A model generated the notes under the pieces. The model was not told the origin of the DNA and ran no database searches. It was given only the letters and a program-made list of their open reading frames with translations. From Lithodes maja (taxonomy: Eukaryota; Arthropoda; Malacostraca; Decapoda; Lithodidae), in NCBI GenBank assembly GCA_037953745.1, contig JBAKBP010001608.1, forward strand, positions 124,001-188,000: a stretch of DNA of 64,000 nt. Reading direction: 5' to 3'. This document shows, piece by piece, positions 1-10,096 of the stretch (the first letter of the stretch is position 1; each line of letters begins with the position of its first letter). The position numbers and the translations under genes were made by a program.

Positions 1-285
1 GCTTACAGCAGCTCAGCCGTTTGATAGTTCGTGGACTACTCAAACTCTATAGGCTATGACAAACTTATACAATTATCTATATAAAAAAAGAAAGAGTTTT
101 TATATGATTTTTATATTTTAATATGTTTTTTCCGGCTGCACTATAAGGGCAGCCTATTTTCTTCTATACCAAACGCTCAACAATCCTGCTTTACGACCCA
201 ATACGCTGGGCTACAACCGCGAGCCAACAAGCACCAAGCGCAAAATACTATTCAAACTAAAGCAGGAGGCTACCCGTGTGTCAAT
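1..285 (-). other. 3' noncoding region of family 1 element, with conserved long-range stem
   Basis: Lies between the polymerase stop and the unseen 3' LTR. It matches 40360-40672 almost base for base. The complementary 9-mers at 259-267 and 184-192 can pair across about 65 bases. Family 2 has the same pairing with a compensatory change, so the fold is probably selected. No coding signal was seen. Confidence 0.6.
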
Positions 286-2483
286 CTACCCAGGATCATA
301 TACCCTTGAACGACCATCTGCAACCACGTTGTCACAACCGGCAATATGGCGTATGTCCAGGTTATATACCAATAACCTTAGTGACCACCTGGTCAGCCTC
401 ATATTCCGATTGTGAAACTGGTCCAAGAACTTGAGAGGGTGATGATCTGGGTAAACTACAACAACCGGACCATAGGCTGGAACATAGACCTCGAAATGCC
501 CCAGCGCATCATCGTCCTTTTCACTTTCATTCATCAGGTTCTGAAACGTTGCTAGTGCATTCTTAAGTCCGTCAGGCATAACATTGCACTGGTAGGTACT
601 CCCGTCCACAACAAAACCACATACCTCTTTAGCACGCTCGGACAAAGTTACAAGCAACGACCACTCACGACATTCCTTATCCCTCAGACCCTTCGTCCAC
701 ACGTAATCCAGCTCTGCTTGCACCATAGGCTGTCGAGCAGGATTTATACGGTAGGGAATTAAACTGAGCCTTGCACTATCTCCAGCCTGCATGTCGGATT
801 CTACCCCGTACATCAGGCCTGGAGAAGCAACAAACATGCGAAAGTACTGCCATAGCCTAGTAAATAACTGCCTTGCACTGTCTCCACGAACAACATGCCT
901 AGTGCCCTCCCACAACCCAGCCGAGACCGCAGCTTCTAACCTGTAGTCTCCCTCCTTCTCCACCTTCGTCCCTAGAACAGCCAGGTCATGAGAGGGACAA
1001 TCAGTACCACCCGTGCAGTCACTCCCACAGTTCATTATTGCTAAGGCTTCCCCGCCGATACCGTACATGCGCACCCCCGCATTCCTTGTGACGACATCTG
1101 CCTGCGCAGCATCACCGCTTTCAGCGACATGGCCAGATACAGTCGGTCTATGGTAGGGCTGTTGCATTAGACTAGAGCAGCATTGGGAGGCTATGCGACG
1201 ACCGGGCACTGCGATACCACAGCCGACCTTACCAATCTGCTCAATGTCCTCCTTTTTACCACCACCCTTGGCAGCCATGGGTCGACCCTGACCTGGCAAC
1301 CATGCCAAAGCCTCGTCGCCCACCTTGAACCACCGAAACAACGAGGCTAACGGTCTTTCAACATTCACGTGACCTGCCCGTGGAACATCTTGCACCGCCC
1401 GAGTTGTGAGACTCAGGGGCTCGGCACGACCAGTGGGGTATGAACCGAGCTGGTGCTGGAGTGCTGCACACTGCTGCTCAGGCAGGTGCTCTAGCGCTTC
1501 CACAGCCACCAGACTCGTGTCCCCCGCCCACGGCTCCGCCGAGACATAACAATCCCTTCTCTTCTCCACCTGTGCCCTACTACCCCCCTCTCCTTCTCCA
1601 CCTTGGCCGCGGCAGACCAACGCAGGGACAGCAGGATGCTCAGGTGGTTGCCTCACAAACTCCTCCAACAGGTTCACATGACATGCTTCCCCGTCCTCGT
1701 GTTTGATCTCGACAGCACCATTACCACACTTCTGAACTTCCGGATCCTCCAACTGCAGTTTACAAATATCTGAGGGAACCAACCCGTCCAGATGCTTCCG
1801 AAGCAACCCAAGTCCTCCCCCAATATCAAACTGAGCAACCCTTTTTTCTCTCCGTGTGCAATGTTGCTGCCTCGGAGTCTCTTCCTGCCCTACCTCCTCA
1901 CTAGCTGTGACAGGTCCTGGGGCCTCTCCAGACTCCAACATAGGTGCCAATACTAAATCACCCAGGAGAGCCGCCGAGTCAAAACTCTTAAAACCAACTC
2001 CAGCTTTAGCCTCCTCCTGTTGATCGTTCCTCTGCTGGTCTGAAGACGGAGGACTAGGCTGTGACACTTTAGCTGCCCGAGCTCGGGTGACAGCACACGC
2101 CATGGGTTCTGCCTGGCACCGCTCGACACACTCTTGCTCTTCCCTACTCACGTCGGCCGTCCTCTCGGCAACGACTAAGGGTAGAACCTCAGAAGCGGGC
2201 ATTGCAAAGTCGTTGCCGAGAAGAAGGTCGACGCCCTCCACTGGCAGTTTCTCCACAATCCCGACATCCAATTCACGTGCCACACCATCCACCTCCAACT
2301 CCAACCGCACCAGCGGGTATGACCGAGTTGCATTAATACCCTGCACCACTACCACCCGAGCCGCATTTATAGGGTAGCCAGTCAAGTTATTCATCAGAGT
2401 CTGGGAAGCACCTGTATCACGCAAGACCTCTACTCCATGCTTGCGCCCCGCCCACATCACGCAACCCCGTCCTCTATGGTCGC
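286..2483 (-). pseudogene. Mosaic protease / reverse transcriptase / RNase H remnant
   Basis: The frame stays open but is a patchwork. It starts with an aspartic protease (DTGASQT near 2400-2425) and the protease-distal linker. It then jumps past the integrase core, runs through a stretch that resembles a different Gmr1-like element (a GPY/F-like start and an RT N-terminus ending PYRINPARQP), and rejoins family 1 RT at VCGFVVDG. A further deletion joins the RT palm to the end of RNase H (HHPLKFLDQFHNRN), removing the YLDD site. No functional polymerase can be made from it. An in-frame chimera this long suggests template switching between related elements, but drift by chance is possible. Confidence 0.7.
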
Positions 2484-4075
2484 AAAAAAATATCCTGAGC
2501 AGGGTTCGAGCCTCCCAGGTGCTTCTGCATTGGCTGTGCCTCAGCCTCTGACGAACTGCCCCGGGCAAACTCAGAAAACTTCGGAGACACACCAATGTTG
2601 CAGGCCAAAGACACAGCTGCTGTAGGTGGTTTGCTAGGACAGACTCTTGCAAAGTGCCCCTTTTCATGACAATGATAACACTCCAACTCCCCTCTGGGCT
2701 TCCCTTGGTACTGGGAAGGGCCCGGCCCCTTCTTAAATGGGACGGTGCTAGTCTTGTGGTCAGTCTTGGTATCATAGCTCTTGTACTTGTTTGCATAATG
2801 TATATCACTAACTCGGGGGGGTGGGGCGTCACGCCCCTTGTTACCTGCCTCACTACGCTGGGCAGACCCGCACCCACGAATTAGTGATAGCCGGAGGTCA
2901 GCCATCTCAGCTGCCTCCTGTAGAGTTTTAGGGTTCTTTTCTTTAATAGTTAAAGTCATATCTGCACCAGTACACTTATAAAACTGCTCGAGCAGAAACA
3001 GCTCAGTCAACTGTTCGGCCGTCTCAGCTTTCTCAGAACGTGTCCAGTTAGCAAGTGCATCTTTTAAGTCCCGGGCATGTTCAAGAAAGGTCGCCTCCCT
3101 AGTCTTCGTAACACCCCGAAACTTCAATCGATATGTTTCTGGTTGCAACTCGTATGCCCGTAGGACAGCTCTCTTCAATACTGGGTAGTCAATGCAAGAC
3201 TCTAAAGGTAGTGCATCATAAGCCTTCAGACCCTTACCCGTAAGTCTTGAGGAGACCAGAGCTGCCCACTTCTCTTCAGGCCAATTATGCTCCCTACACT
3301 TCTTCTCAAAACGATTAAAAAATTCTGTGACTTCAGTTTCACTAAATGCCGGCACCAATTTGATTAAGTGGGACAAGGACTGTTCTCTTACTTGGCCCTC
3401 ACGGCCCATCCGAGTCCCTGTCGACTCTGCACGAGTCTTATCTAAATCTATTTGAGCACAATATTTATCTGAGTCGTATCTAAGCTCAGCCTCGTGTCTC
3501 CTAATCTCAGCCTCAATCTCCTTCTCCTGCTTCCTAGTCTCATTCTCCTGCCTTCTGGTCTCATTCTCCTGCCTTCTGGTCTCAGCCTCAATTTTAGCAA
3601 GCTCAAGTTTAAATATCATATCTGGAGACAGGCAGGAAGAGGGAGCTGCCACTACTGAAGGAGGGGGGGCAAGAACTGGGGAACCACCATACGCACCGCC
3701 CGAGGGCACTCCAATCTTCCAATTCTCATCCCTCTGTGGGAGAGTGCTAACCTCCGGCAACTGAGTGGACGGCACTGTGGGAGTCGAGTGAGAGGGGATC
3801 TGGGGAGGAACCCCCCCAAACGCCCTCTCCTCCGAAACCCCATGTCGCCCACGCAACACCCAGGAAATCAGCTCCCCCTTGGACATCCCTCCTACATTGG
3901 ATCTGCCCAAAACCTTGGCTATCAGGTGCAAGCCATAAACATTCACCCCAGTCAGCCTCTCCTCCGTCACATGGTACTGCTTACTCACAAAAAGTCTAGC
4001 ATCCTCCTCACTAGTTACTAACGGCACCTCCTCAAATGGCATCTCTCGCTCCTCGTCAATACTAGGGCACGACAT
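2474..4075 (-). CDS. gag: Gag of Gmr1-like element, family 1
   Basis: About 533 residues. The ATG at 4075 is preferred over an upstream in-frame start at 4105 because it lines up with the starts of the two sister gags. The order is: N-terminal region, proline-rich linker, coiled coil with repeated RRQENET heptads, the conserved gag core (FFNRFEKKCREHNWPEEKW), and one CCHC knuckle (CYHCHEKGHFARVC) near the C-terminus that would bind element RNA. A run of seven T on the coding strand at 2489-2483 puts the protease one base out of frame. The family 2 sister is a single frame here, so I read this as an indel rather than programmed shifting. Confidence 0.85.
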   Translation of the reverse strand: MSCPSIDEEREMPFEEVPLVTSEEDARLFVSKQYHVTEERLTGVNVYGLHLIAKVLGRSNVGGMSKGELISWVLRGRHGVSEERAFGGVPPQIPSHSTPTVPSTQLPEVSTLPQRDENWKIGVPSGGAYGGSPVLAPPPSVVAAPSSCLSPDMIFKLELAKIEAETRRQENETRRQENETRKQEKEIEAEIRRHEAELRYDSDKYCAQIDLDKTRAESTGTRMGREGQVREQSLSHLIKLVPAFSETEVTEFFNRFEKKCREHNWPEEKWAALVSSRLTGKGLKAYDALPLESCIDYPVLKRAVLRAYELQPETYRLKFRGVTKTREATFLEHARDLKDALANWTRSEKAETAEQLTELFLLEQFYKCTGADMTLTIKEKNPKTLQEAAEMADLRLSLIRGCGSAQRSEAGNKGRDAPPPRVSDIHYANKYKSYDTKTDHKTSTVPFKKGPGPSQYQGKPRGELECYHCHEKGHFARVCPSKPPTAAVSLACNIGVSPKFSEFARGSSSEAEAQPMQKHLGGSNPAQDIFLRP

Positions 4076-4269
4076 ACTGAAGTTCACAAAAAATTCTCGA
4101 GACAAAAGTGTTAAACTCCCTTATGTAAGCACTAATTACTAAATTAACTGGAGTCTCTTAAATGCTCTCCTAATTGCCTTACAAAAAAAAATATTCTTCA
4201 ATATGTACGCTAAAGTACGAACAAACAAATGTTGTACAACTCTGCAAAAAATTATACTGTTCACAAAAT

Positions 4270-4286
4270 CCTAAGCAAGGTCGCCA
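4270..4286 (-). other. Primer binding site of family 1 element
   Basis: Starts two bases after the LTR end with TGGCGACCTTGC. All three Gmr1-like families here share AATGGCGACC at this spot. The Drosophila 412/mdg1 elements prime with tRNA-Arg on a similar TGGCGACC site, so tRNA-Arg is a reasonable but unproven primer. Confidence 0.6.
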
Positions 4287-5119
4287 TTTGTTACGACCGG
4301 GCACTCGGGTACACTAGGGCTCTTACACAGGACTCGAGTATGGCTCGCTGCCACAACGGAAACACACGATCCCAACCCCAGAGTACTGCCAGCCGAACAA
4401 AAAACGCCACTACCCTCCAGAGTTCTATCTGCTATAACGGGGTATACAAGAACTCGGTACTAGCGTTTCACACAACAGACTAATAACAAGACGGGAGTTA
4501 TCTAGTCTGGTCAACAATCAAACAAAGAAGAAAGTACTACAACACTAAAGAATAGTGTTGGCCGAAGCCGAAGTAATCCACCCTTGACTAAGAACTTAAG
4601 AAGTCCTCCACCCTCTACTTCGGATCGGCACTATTACGTTACGTTAAACAATAGTCCTCGAGCATCAAGCAAGGAATCTTCTGATAAAGTTAGATGCTTC
4701 TCGAATACTCGTAAGAAGTAAGTATCGGATTTTGAACAGCAATTCAATAAGTAACACACTGGCAATTAACTAATATTAAAGGCTTTAAATTGACATAAGA
4801 AGAATTATAAGAATAGACAATAGTAAATGGCAAACATTAAGAAGAAGTACTCCGACAATGCACTGACAATAGCCTACTAGGATTGTGCTCGTGGGCTACT
4901 AATCTCTAAAGTAGCTAAGCGTGCCACACATGAAATCAATAGTGCATAAACAATAACATACATAAGGAGAGCTTCAATATTATACTGTATCTGCTGACCG
5001 AGCAAAGTCTAGCTGGGATGTAGTAGGCTAGGAAACAATGGCTGAGCAAGCGGCTCGTAGCCTAGCGAGGTCCTTAAGACTGTGCGGCCAAATTACGTTA
5101 ATTGACGGGATGCTCTCTT

Positions 5120-5152
5120 GAGAGATCCAGATCACTAGTATCTGGTTCTCTC
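5120..5152 (-). promoter_or_regulatory. Conserved leader hairpin in LTR (family 1, copy a)
   Basis: Reading the minus strand: 6-bp stem, A-A mismatch, 6-bp stem, 7-base loop ACTAGTG. The same architecture with different stem bases occurs in family 2 (50147-50179). Lying after the TATA box, it should be in the transcribed leader. Confidence 0.55.
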
Positions 5153-5700
5153 CTGGCGATCCTCTCAAAGTCAAGCAAATGAGATAGCACAGTGTTGGGT
5201 GGCAGAGGCAAAAGCCCTCACTCGCAACACAGTGCTAAACTCCCACGGTACACAGTCAGAAAGACCACCTAGGCGTTCCACGTCTCCGTTGCAATTGTAC
5301 TGGTTCAACCGCAACCTAGTACTCATAGGAAATCACAACTCAGAAACCCTATCCCAGTCTAGCATTGCCTAAGCCAGCAGAAAACAGGAACATGAATAAT
5401 CGCACACAGGGAAATGCATATACGAGTGCAACAAACATCAATCAATCCTATTCTAGTTAACCCTTCCAAAAATAGGCTATCTAACAGGCACTTATCTCGT
5501 GAGAACTCAAGCGATAATACTTTGGCTGACTAAATCTGCACCAAAGGGGTCATTGGTTAAAAAGGGACGAGAAGAGAAGAAGATAGGCTGTTCAGAGAGT
5601 AGAGAAAGTTCACATCAGTCGGAAGAATATGGATAGTTGCAAGGGATATGAGAAGTCGCTCTGCCTGATGAGTTCTAAAGAATTGTGGCGAGGACCTCTC

Positions 5701-5709
5701 CTTTTTATA
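5701..5709 (-). promoter_or_regulatory. TATA box of family 1 LTR (copy a)
   Basis: TATAAAAAG on the minus strand about 440 bases into the LTR; the same box is at 41315-41323 in the other copy. Probably sets the start of the element transcript. Confidence 0.5.
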
Positions 5710-6142
5710 CTCGGCCCTCTAGCGGCATATCGCAAACTACTAAGGACCGCCCACTAGCAATCGTTACGTAATAATTCTCTCTCAATCTGGGATCGACAAA
5801 GGATTTCCCACGCGCTTGATGAGGGAGGAGGGAGGAGGGAGGAGGGAGTGAGGCCTACACACCTCGTGGCGCGCTCACTGGCCGTCGTTACATAACTCTC
5901 TCTCTCATCATTATAAATAAGTCCCACACACAATACTTATATCTAATGATATAAAATAGAACTCGTTGACTTAGAAGAAAACAAAATACATCATTATTAT
6001 ACTTATAGTACAACGGTTCACATAAACTGAGTTAGGAAACTCTACACAGACTACAGCCAAAGTTCCTGCCCTGACGATCCTAGCGAGAGTGGGGTCTGAC
6101 TGGGCGTTCTGTACAGCATGCTCATACTCGACATGCGTCACA

Positions 6143-7471
6143 CCCCTAACTCTACCGATTTTCCCAAATTCATCGACTATCTAAACTCTGAAGTGGAACA
6201 CATTCTATCTATCTCTCCCGTCTCTGAAATCTCCATCTTAGGAGATTTCAACGTTCACCACTGCCAATGGCTCTCCTCTCACTCTACTGACAAAGCTGGT
6301 GAACAAGCCTACATCTTTTCTACCATAAATGACCTAGAGCAGCTGGTCCAGCAACCCACCTCTATCCCAGATCGCTTCGGAGATCGGCCCAACATTCTTG
6401 ACTTATTTCTGACTTCTAACCCTTCTTCTTATACTTTCAATCTTTTCTCTCCTTTGAGCTCCTCCGACCATAAACTTATCTCTGTCACCTGTCCTATCTC
6501 TTCAGTATGGCCATCCGATCCTCCCAGCCGGCGGCGCTTGTGGCACTTTGGCGCTGCCGACTGGGTGGCTCTCCGGCAGTACTTGTTTGATTTCCCATTG
6601 AATGACTTCTGCTTCCGTGGCCGGGGACCCTCGGAGAGTGCTGAACGCATTACCGGGGTAATCCTCTCGGGCATGGAAGCGTACATTCCATTTTCTTGCT
6701 CTCAGTCTAATGCAAAAAAATCTTGGTTTACTCACGTTTGTTCTACTGCTGTCCACAACAAGGAGGAAGCCTTCAAACGGTACCGACGCCTTAAAACTCA
6801 GGAATCTCATTCTTCCTATGTTTCTGCCCGGAATCAAGCCAAATCTGTTCTTCGACTTGCCAAGCACTCTTTCATCAATAATAAATGCACTGAACTATCC
6901 AACTCTAGCTCTTCCCAAGCTTTCTGGTATCTAGCCAAAAACCTCTCCAATAACTTTTCTTCCTCGTCTTTCCCTCCCCTCTTCCACTCCGATGGCACAA
7001 CCATCACTTCTTCCTCTGAAAAAGCTGAACTCTTTACTCAAACTTTTGCCAGAAACTCTACCTTAGATGATTCCGGTGCTATTCCTCCCTCTCCACCCCC
7101 CTCTCTCCTACTTATGCCTAATATCCTAATCTCTTCTAAAGATGTACTTTCTACCCTCTCTGGGCTTAATACTAAGAAGGCGTACGGTCCGGACGGTGTT
7201 CCTCCTGTTGTACTTAAAAACTGTGCTTCCGTGCTGACCTAGGCAAACTCTTTCGTCTCTGTCTCTCCTCTAACGTCTTTCCTTCTTGCTGGAAGTTTGC
7301 TCTCATTCAACCTGTCCCAAAGAAGGGTGATCGCTCTCAACCCTCCAACTATCGTCCAATTGCTCTCATCTCTTGTATCTCTAAAGTTTTTGAAACTATT
7401 CTTGCTTCCAAATTTCTTAAGCATTTCTCTTCTCATAATCTGCTCTCAGATCGCCAGTATGGCTTCCTTAA
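6143..7471 (+). pseudogene. LINE A endonuclease and RT N-terminal part
   Basis: Reads the endonuclease second half (GDFNVHHCQW, then SSDHKLISV, both typical APE active-site blocks), a linker, and the start of reverse transcriptase up to KKAYGPDGVPPVVLKN. Against the copy at 38 kb a short stretch after CASVLT is lost, shifting the frame, so the frame breaks at 7242 and continues in another one to the MITE. The protein would nick target DNA and prime cDNA synthesis in a live copy; this one cannot. Confidence 0.75.
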
Positions 7472-7913
7472 CCCGTCCAGCCCCGGCTAGTTTTGTAATG
7501 TTTGTTCACCAGAACCCGGCCGGTTTTCAAAAAATGGTTTTATTCCAGAAACAATAGCGAATGGGTTAGGAATGAAGGGAAAACCACAAAAAACCGCTCA
7601 AAAAGCTTAAAGAATGGTCCTACAGAGCCCCCGAAAACGTATTTTACAAGAGTAAAAAATTGAAGGCAATTACCCCAAAAAACCAGGTTATTGCACGCTC
7701 ACGCGCACGCACGTGGACTTTGAGAGTTTTCAACCATCGGCATGGTTGCGTGGGATACGTACACAGTTCCCATACAAATCTGAGCCCTCTTGAGTGGCTA
7801 CACCTGAGGTTACGGTCGGCGCAATTAGGGTGACGCGCCAGGCACGTCTCTGGGGCTGTGCGTTACATACATCGCCGACGCGTCAGGCGCGTCGCTGGGG
7901 CTGTACGGGTTAA
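7472..7913. mobile_element. piggyBac-like TTAA MITE in LINE A RT
   Basis: Flanked by TTAA at 7468-7471 and 7910-7913; the uninterrupted LINE A copy at 38.0 kb has one TTAA there. Ends begin TTAACCCGTCCAGCCCCGGC and, inverted, TTAACCCGTACAGCCCCAGC. No protein is encoded. Inside, a GC-rich GCGTCAGGCGCGTCGCTGG-like motif repeats near the right end. Confidence 0.8.
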
Positions 7914-9081
7914 GGGTCGATCTACTGGAGATCTTCTTTCATATCTTACTAACTCTTGGTCATCCAACTTTCGGGACTTCGGTGAAACATTTTCTGTTGC
8001 ACTAGACATATCGAAGGCCTTCGATAGAGTCTGGCACAAATCTTTAATTTCCAAACTGCCCTCCTTCGGTTTCTGTCCCTCCATCTGTGCCTTTGCCTCT
8101 AATTTCCTTTCCGGCCATTCCATAGCTGCGGTTGTGGACGGCCATCACTCAACTCCTCATCCTATCAACTCCGGTGTTCCACAGGGTTCTGTCCTATCTC
8201 CTATTCTCTTTCTAATTTTCATAAATGATCTTCTCAACTGTACATCTAGCCCCATCCATTCATATGCAGACGATTCTACTTTACACCACTCAATTAGTTT
8301 TCCAGAATGCCCCAGCCAGCAGTCCCTCAGAAGTAAATGTAATGAAGCCATAGAATGCTTATCTTCTGATCTAGCTACTATTTTCAATTGGGGTAGAGAA
8401 AACCTTGTTACATTTAATGCTTCCAAAACTCAATTTATCCATCTTACTACCCGTCAGGAACCTCCAGAGGACTATCCCTTATTCTTCAACAATACAAAAA
8501 TCAACCCTTCCTCTTCCCTCAATGTTCTCGGTATCTCTTTTTCTTCTGCTCTCACTTGGAAAGACCATATTACCAGTCTCGCTAAGGCAGCCTCCCAGAA
8601 GGTGGGTGTGCTCAACCGCCTCAAGGGGTTCTTTACCCCTGCGCAGCTACTTGCTCTGTACAGGGGCACAGTGCATCCTTGTATTGAGTATTGTTCACAT
8701 GTGTGGGGAGGATCATCTCACACCGCACTCCTAGATAAAGTAGAAAGGAAAGCCTTTCGTATCTTTAACTCCCGTCCACTCACCAACTCTCTGCAATCTC
8801 TCTCACTATTATATTGCTACTACAATAATCAGTGTTCCTCGGAGCTTTCCCAGTGTATACCACCTCCTCTACATAGGGTGCGTAGTACCCGCCTTGCAAC
8901 ACAATCCCACCCCTACTCTGTGCAACTCTCCAACCCAAGAGTGAAATGCTATTCTCAGATTTTCTTCTATTCAACTGCTGAGCTCTGGAACTCTCTCCCA
9001 GAATCAATATTTCCCCCTTCCTATGACTTAAATTGCTTCAAACTCCGTGTGTCCAGGCATTTTAGCTCGAACGTCCCTTGA
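7914..9081 (+). pseudogene. LINE A reverse transcriptase, C-terminal two thirds
   Basis: Open from the MITE junction to the stop. It has the RT palm blocks LDISKAFDRVWHK, GVPQGSVLSPILF and the catalytic SYADDSTL, then the thumb and a C-terminal region ending HFSSNVP. The catalytic aspartates are intact, but the upstream half is frameshifted and separated by the MITE, so no full enzyme is made. A few residues after SLQSLSL are lost compared with other copies. Confidence 0.8.
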
Positions 9082-9184
9082 TCTCGGCCCTGTCACTCTT
9101 TGAAATCTGGAAGAGGCACTCGCTGCAGGCAGTTATGCCTTTTGTCTCCCTCATTCACATAGAAAAAAAATACATACTCTGTTG

Positions 9185-9655
9185 AGTTCACCCGATCAAA
9201 CCCGTATCTCCGTTACCAGTCCTATCTATCCAGTGCAGTCATCCGATTCGCAGCTGGCATAATTTGTGGCACTTTGATGCTACCGAGTGGGAGGCTCTTT
9301 AGTAGTATTTCATTTATTTCCCTTGGAATGACTTTTGCTTTCTTGGCCTGGGACCCTTAGGGTGTGCTGAACGCATTACTAAGGTAATCATCTCTGGCAT
9401 GGAGGAATACAATCCATGTTCTTTTTCCCAGTCTAATGCCAAATTTGTTTTGGTTTTCTCACACTTGTTCTATTGCTATCCACAATAAGGAGGAAGCATT
9501 CAGGTAGTACCATTGCGTTCAAACTCAAGAAACTCCTACTCTCTTGTTTCTGTATAGAATCAAACCAAATTGGTTCTTCGACTTGCCAAAAATGTATGCC
9601 ATCAATTAAAAATGCAATGTAATTTCGAACTCTAAGCTCTTCCCGGTCTTTCTAG
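9185..9655 (+). pseudogene. Degenerate LINE A endonuclease-linker fragment
   Basis: Nucleotide similarity to 6535-6920 of copy A1: the blocks TTGTGGCACTTTG, GCTGAACGCATTAC and the AAGGAGGAAGCATTCA stretch. It has many stops and single-base changes. It stops abruptly where the DNA transposon begins at 9657, so the transposon probably landed in this relic. Confidence 0.65.
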
Positions 9656-9656
9656 T

Positions 9657-9966
9657 GGGGCAGATAACTGGAATAATCGTTCATTTATGGAAACAAGCAC
9701 CAAAATTGGCACACATACTCCTTGGGGATTGCTCTTTTGATAAAACCCGTTAGCCACCTAAAAATTCAAGATGGCGGCCATTTTTCAAGATGGCCGCCAT
9801 TGAATATACAGAAACATTGCATTTCGCAATAAAATCGCAAAGACTTGTCCTATTTGAATGATCTTGGTGTCAAATCATACATTTTTCACTATGTAGAATC
9901 CGAATTTGGAACCATGGACTTACTCACTAGCTTCCTTGTACCATAATATCAGTCCCGGAATCATAA
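9657..9966. repeat. Left terminal inverted repeat, DNA transposon copy 1
   Basis: About 310 bp, inverted at 15360-15449 (rest in gap) and repeated in copy 2. It contains CAAGATGGCGGCC, a match to the YY1 core motif, followed by a second partly inverted version. Confidence 0.8.
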
Positions 9967-10096
9967 TTAGGATAAAAAGTGCCCATATCATAGGCACCAT
10001 CAGTCCGATATATTATTGGATGTACATGTAGGCAGTAGGCCCACACTTGTTTGTCACTTATTGTCTTGCTGCCTGGATGAATATACTACAACGCTT

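Larger units (their letters stand above)
1..6142 (-). mobile_element. Gmr1-like Ty3/Gypsy LTR retrotransposon, family 1, copy a (3' end beyond left edge)
   Basis: In element order on the minus strand it shows an LTR (6142-4289), a tRNA primer site, gag, a decayed protease-polymerase region and a 3' noncoding segment; the 3' LTR would lie left of base 1. The LTR begins TGTGACGC and ends CGTAACA. The same LTR and 3' region recur on the plus strand at 40360-42727, which fixes the borders. The right edge interrupts a LINE A open frame, so this element landed in that LINE. Ty3/Gypsy relatives named Gmr1-like place integrase before reverse transcriptase, and the related copy at 44 kb shows this. 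This copy is defective: frameshift after gag, integrase and most of the reverse transcriptase lost. Confidence 0.85.
4289..6142 (-). repeat. 5' LTR of family 1 element, copy a (1854 bp)
   Basis: Bounded by TG...CA (TGTGACGC to CGTAACA on the minus strand) and aligning end to end with 40872-42727. It carries a TATA box and, downstream of it, the conserved leader hairpin. The length is unusually large for a Gypsy LTR but is matched by families 2 and 3 (about 1.82 kb each). Confidence 0.85.
6143..9170 (+). mobile_element. LINE family A, copy A1 (5' truncated, broken)
   Basis: APE-type non-LTR retrotransposon of a Jockey/I-like group (clade not resolved). The endonuclease start is cut off by the LTR element at 6142. 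Within it are a frameshift near 7223 and a TTAA MITE at 7472-7913. The 3' end is the family's characteristic tail, with a GCCTTTTGTCTCCCTC block before an A-run, seen at each family A 3' end in this window. Confidence 0.8.

Noticed and set aside
5940..6142. LINE A protein starting inside the LTR at 6118
   Set aside because: The start codon lies in the LTR of the inserted element; the LINE frame is merely open into it by chance.
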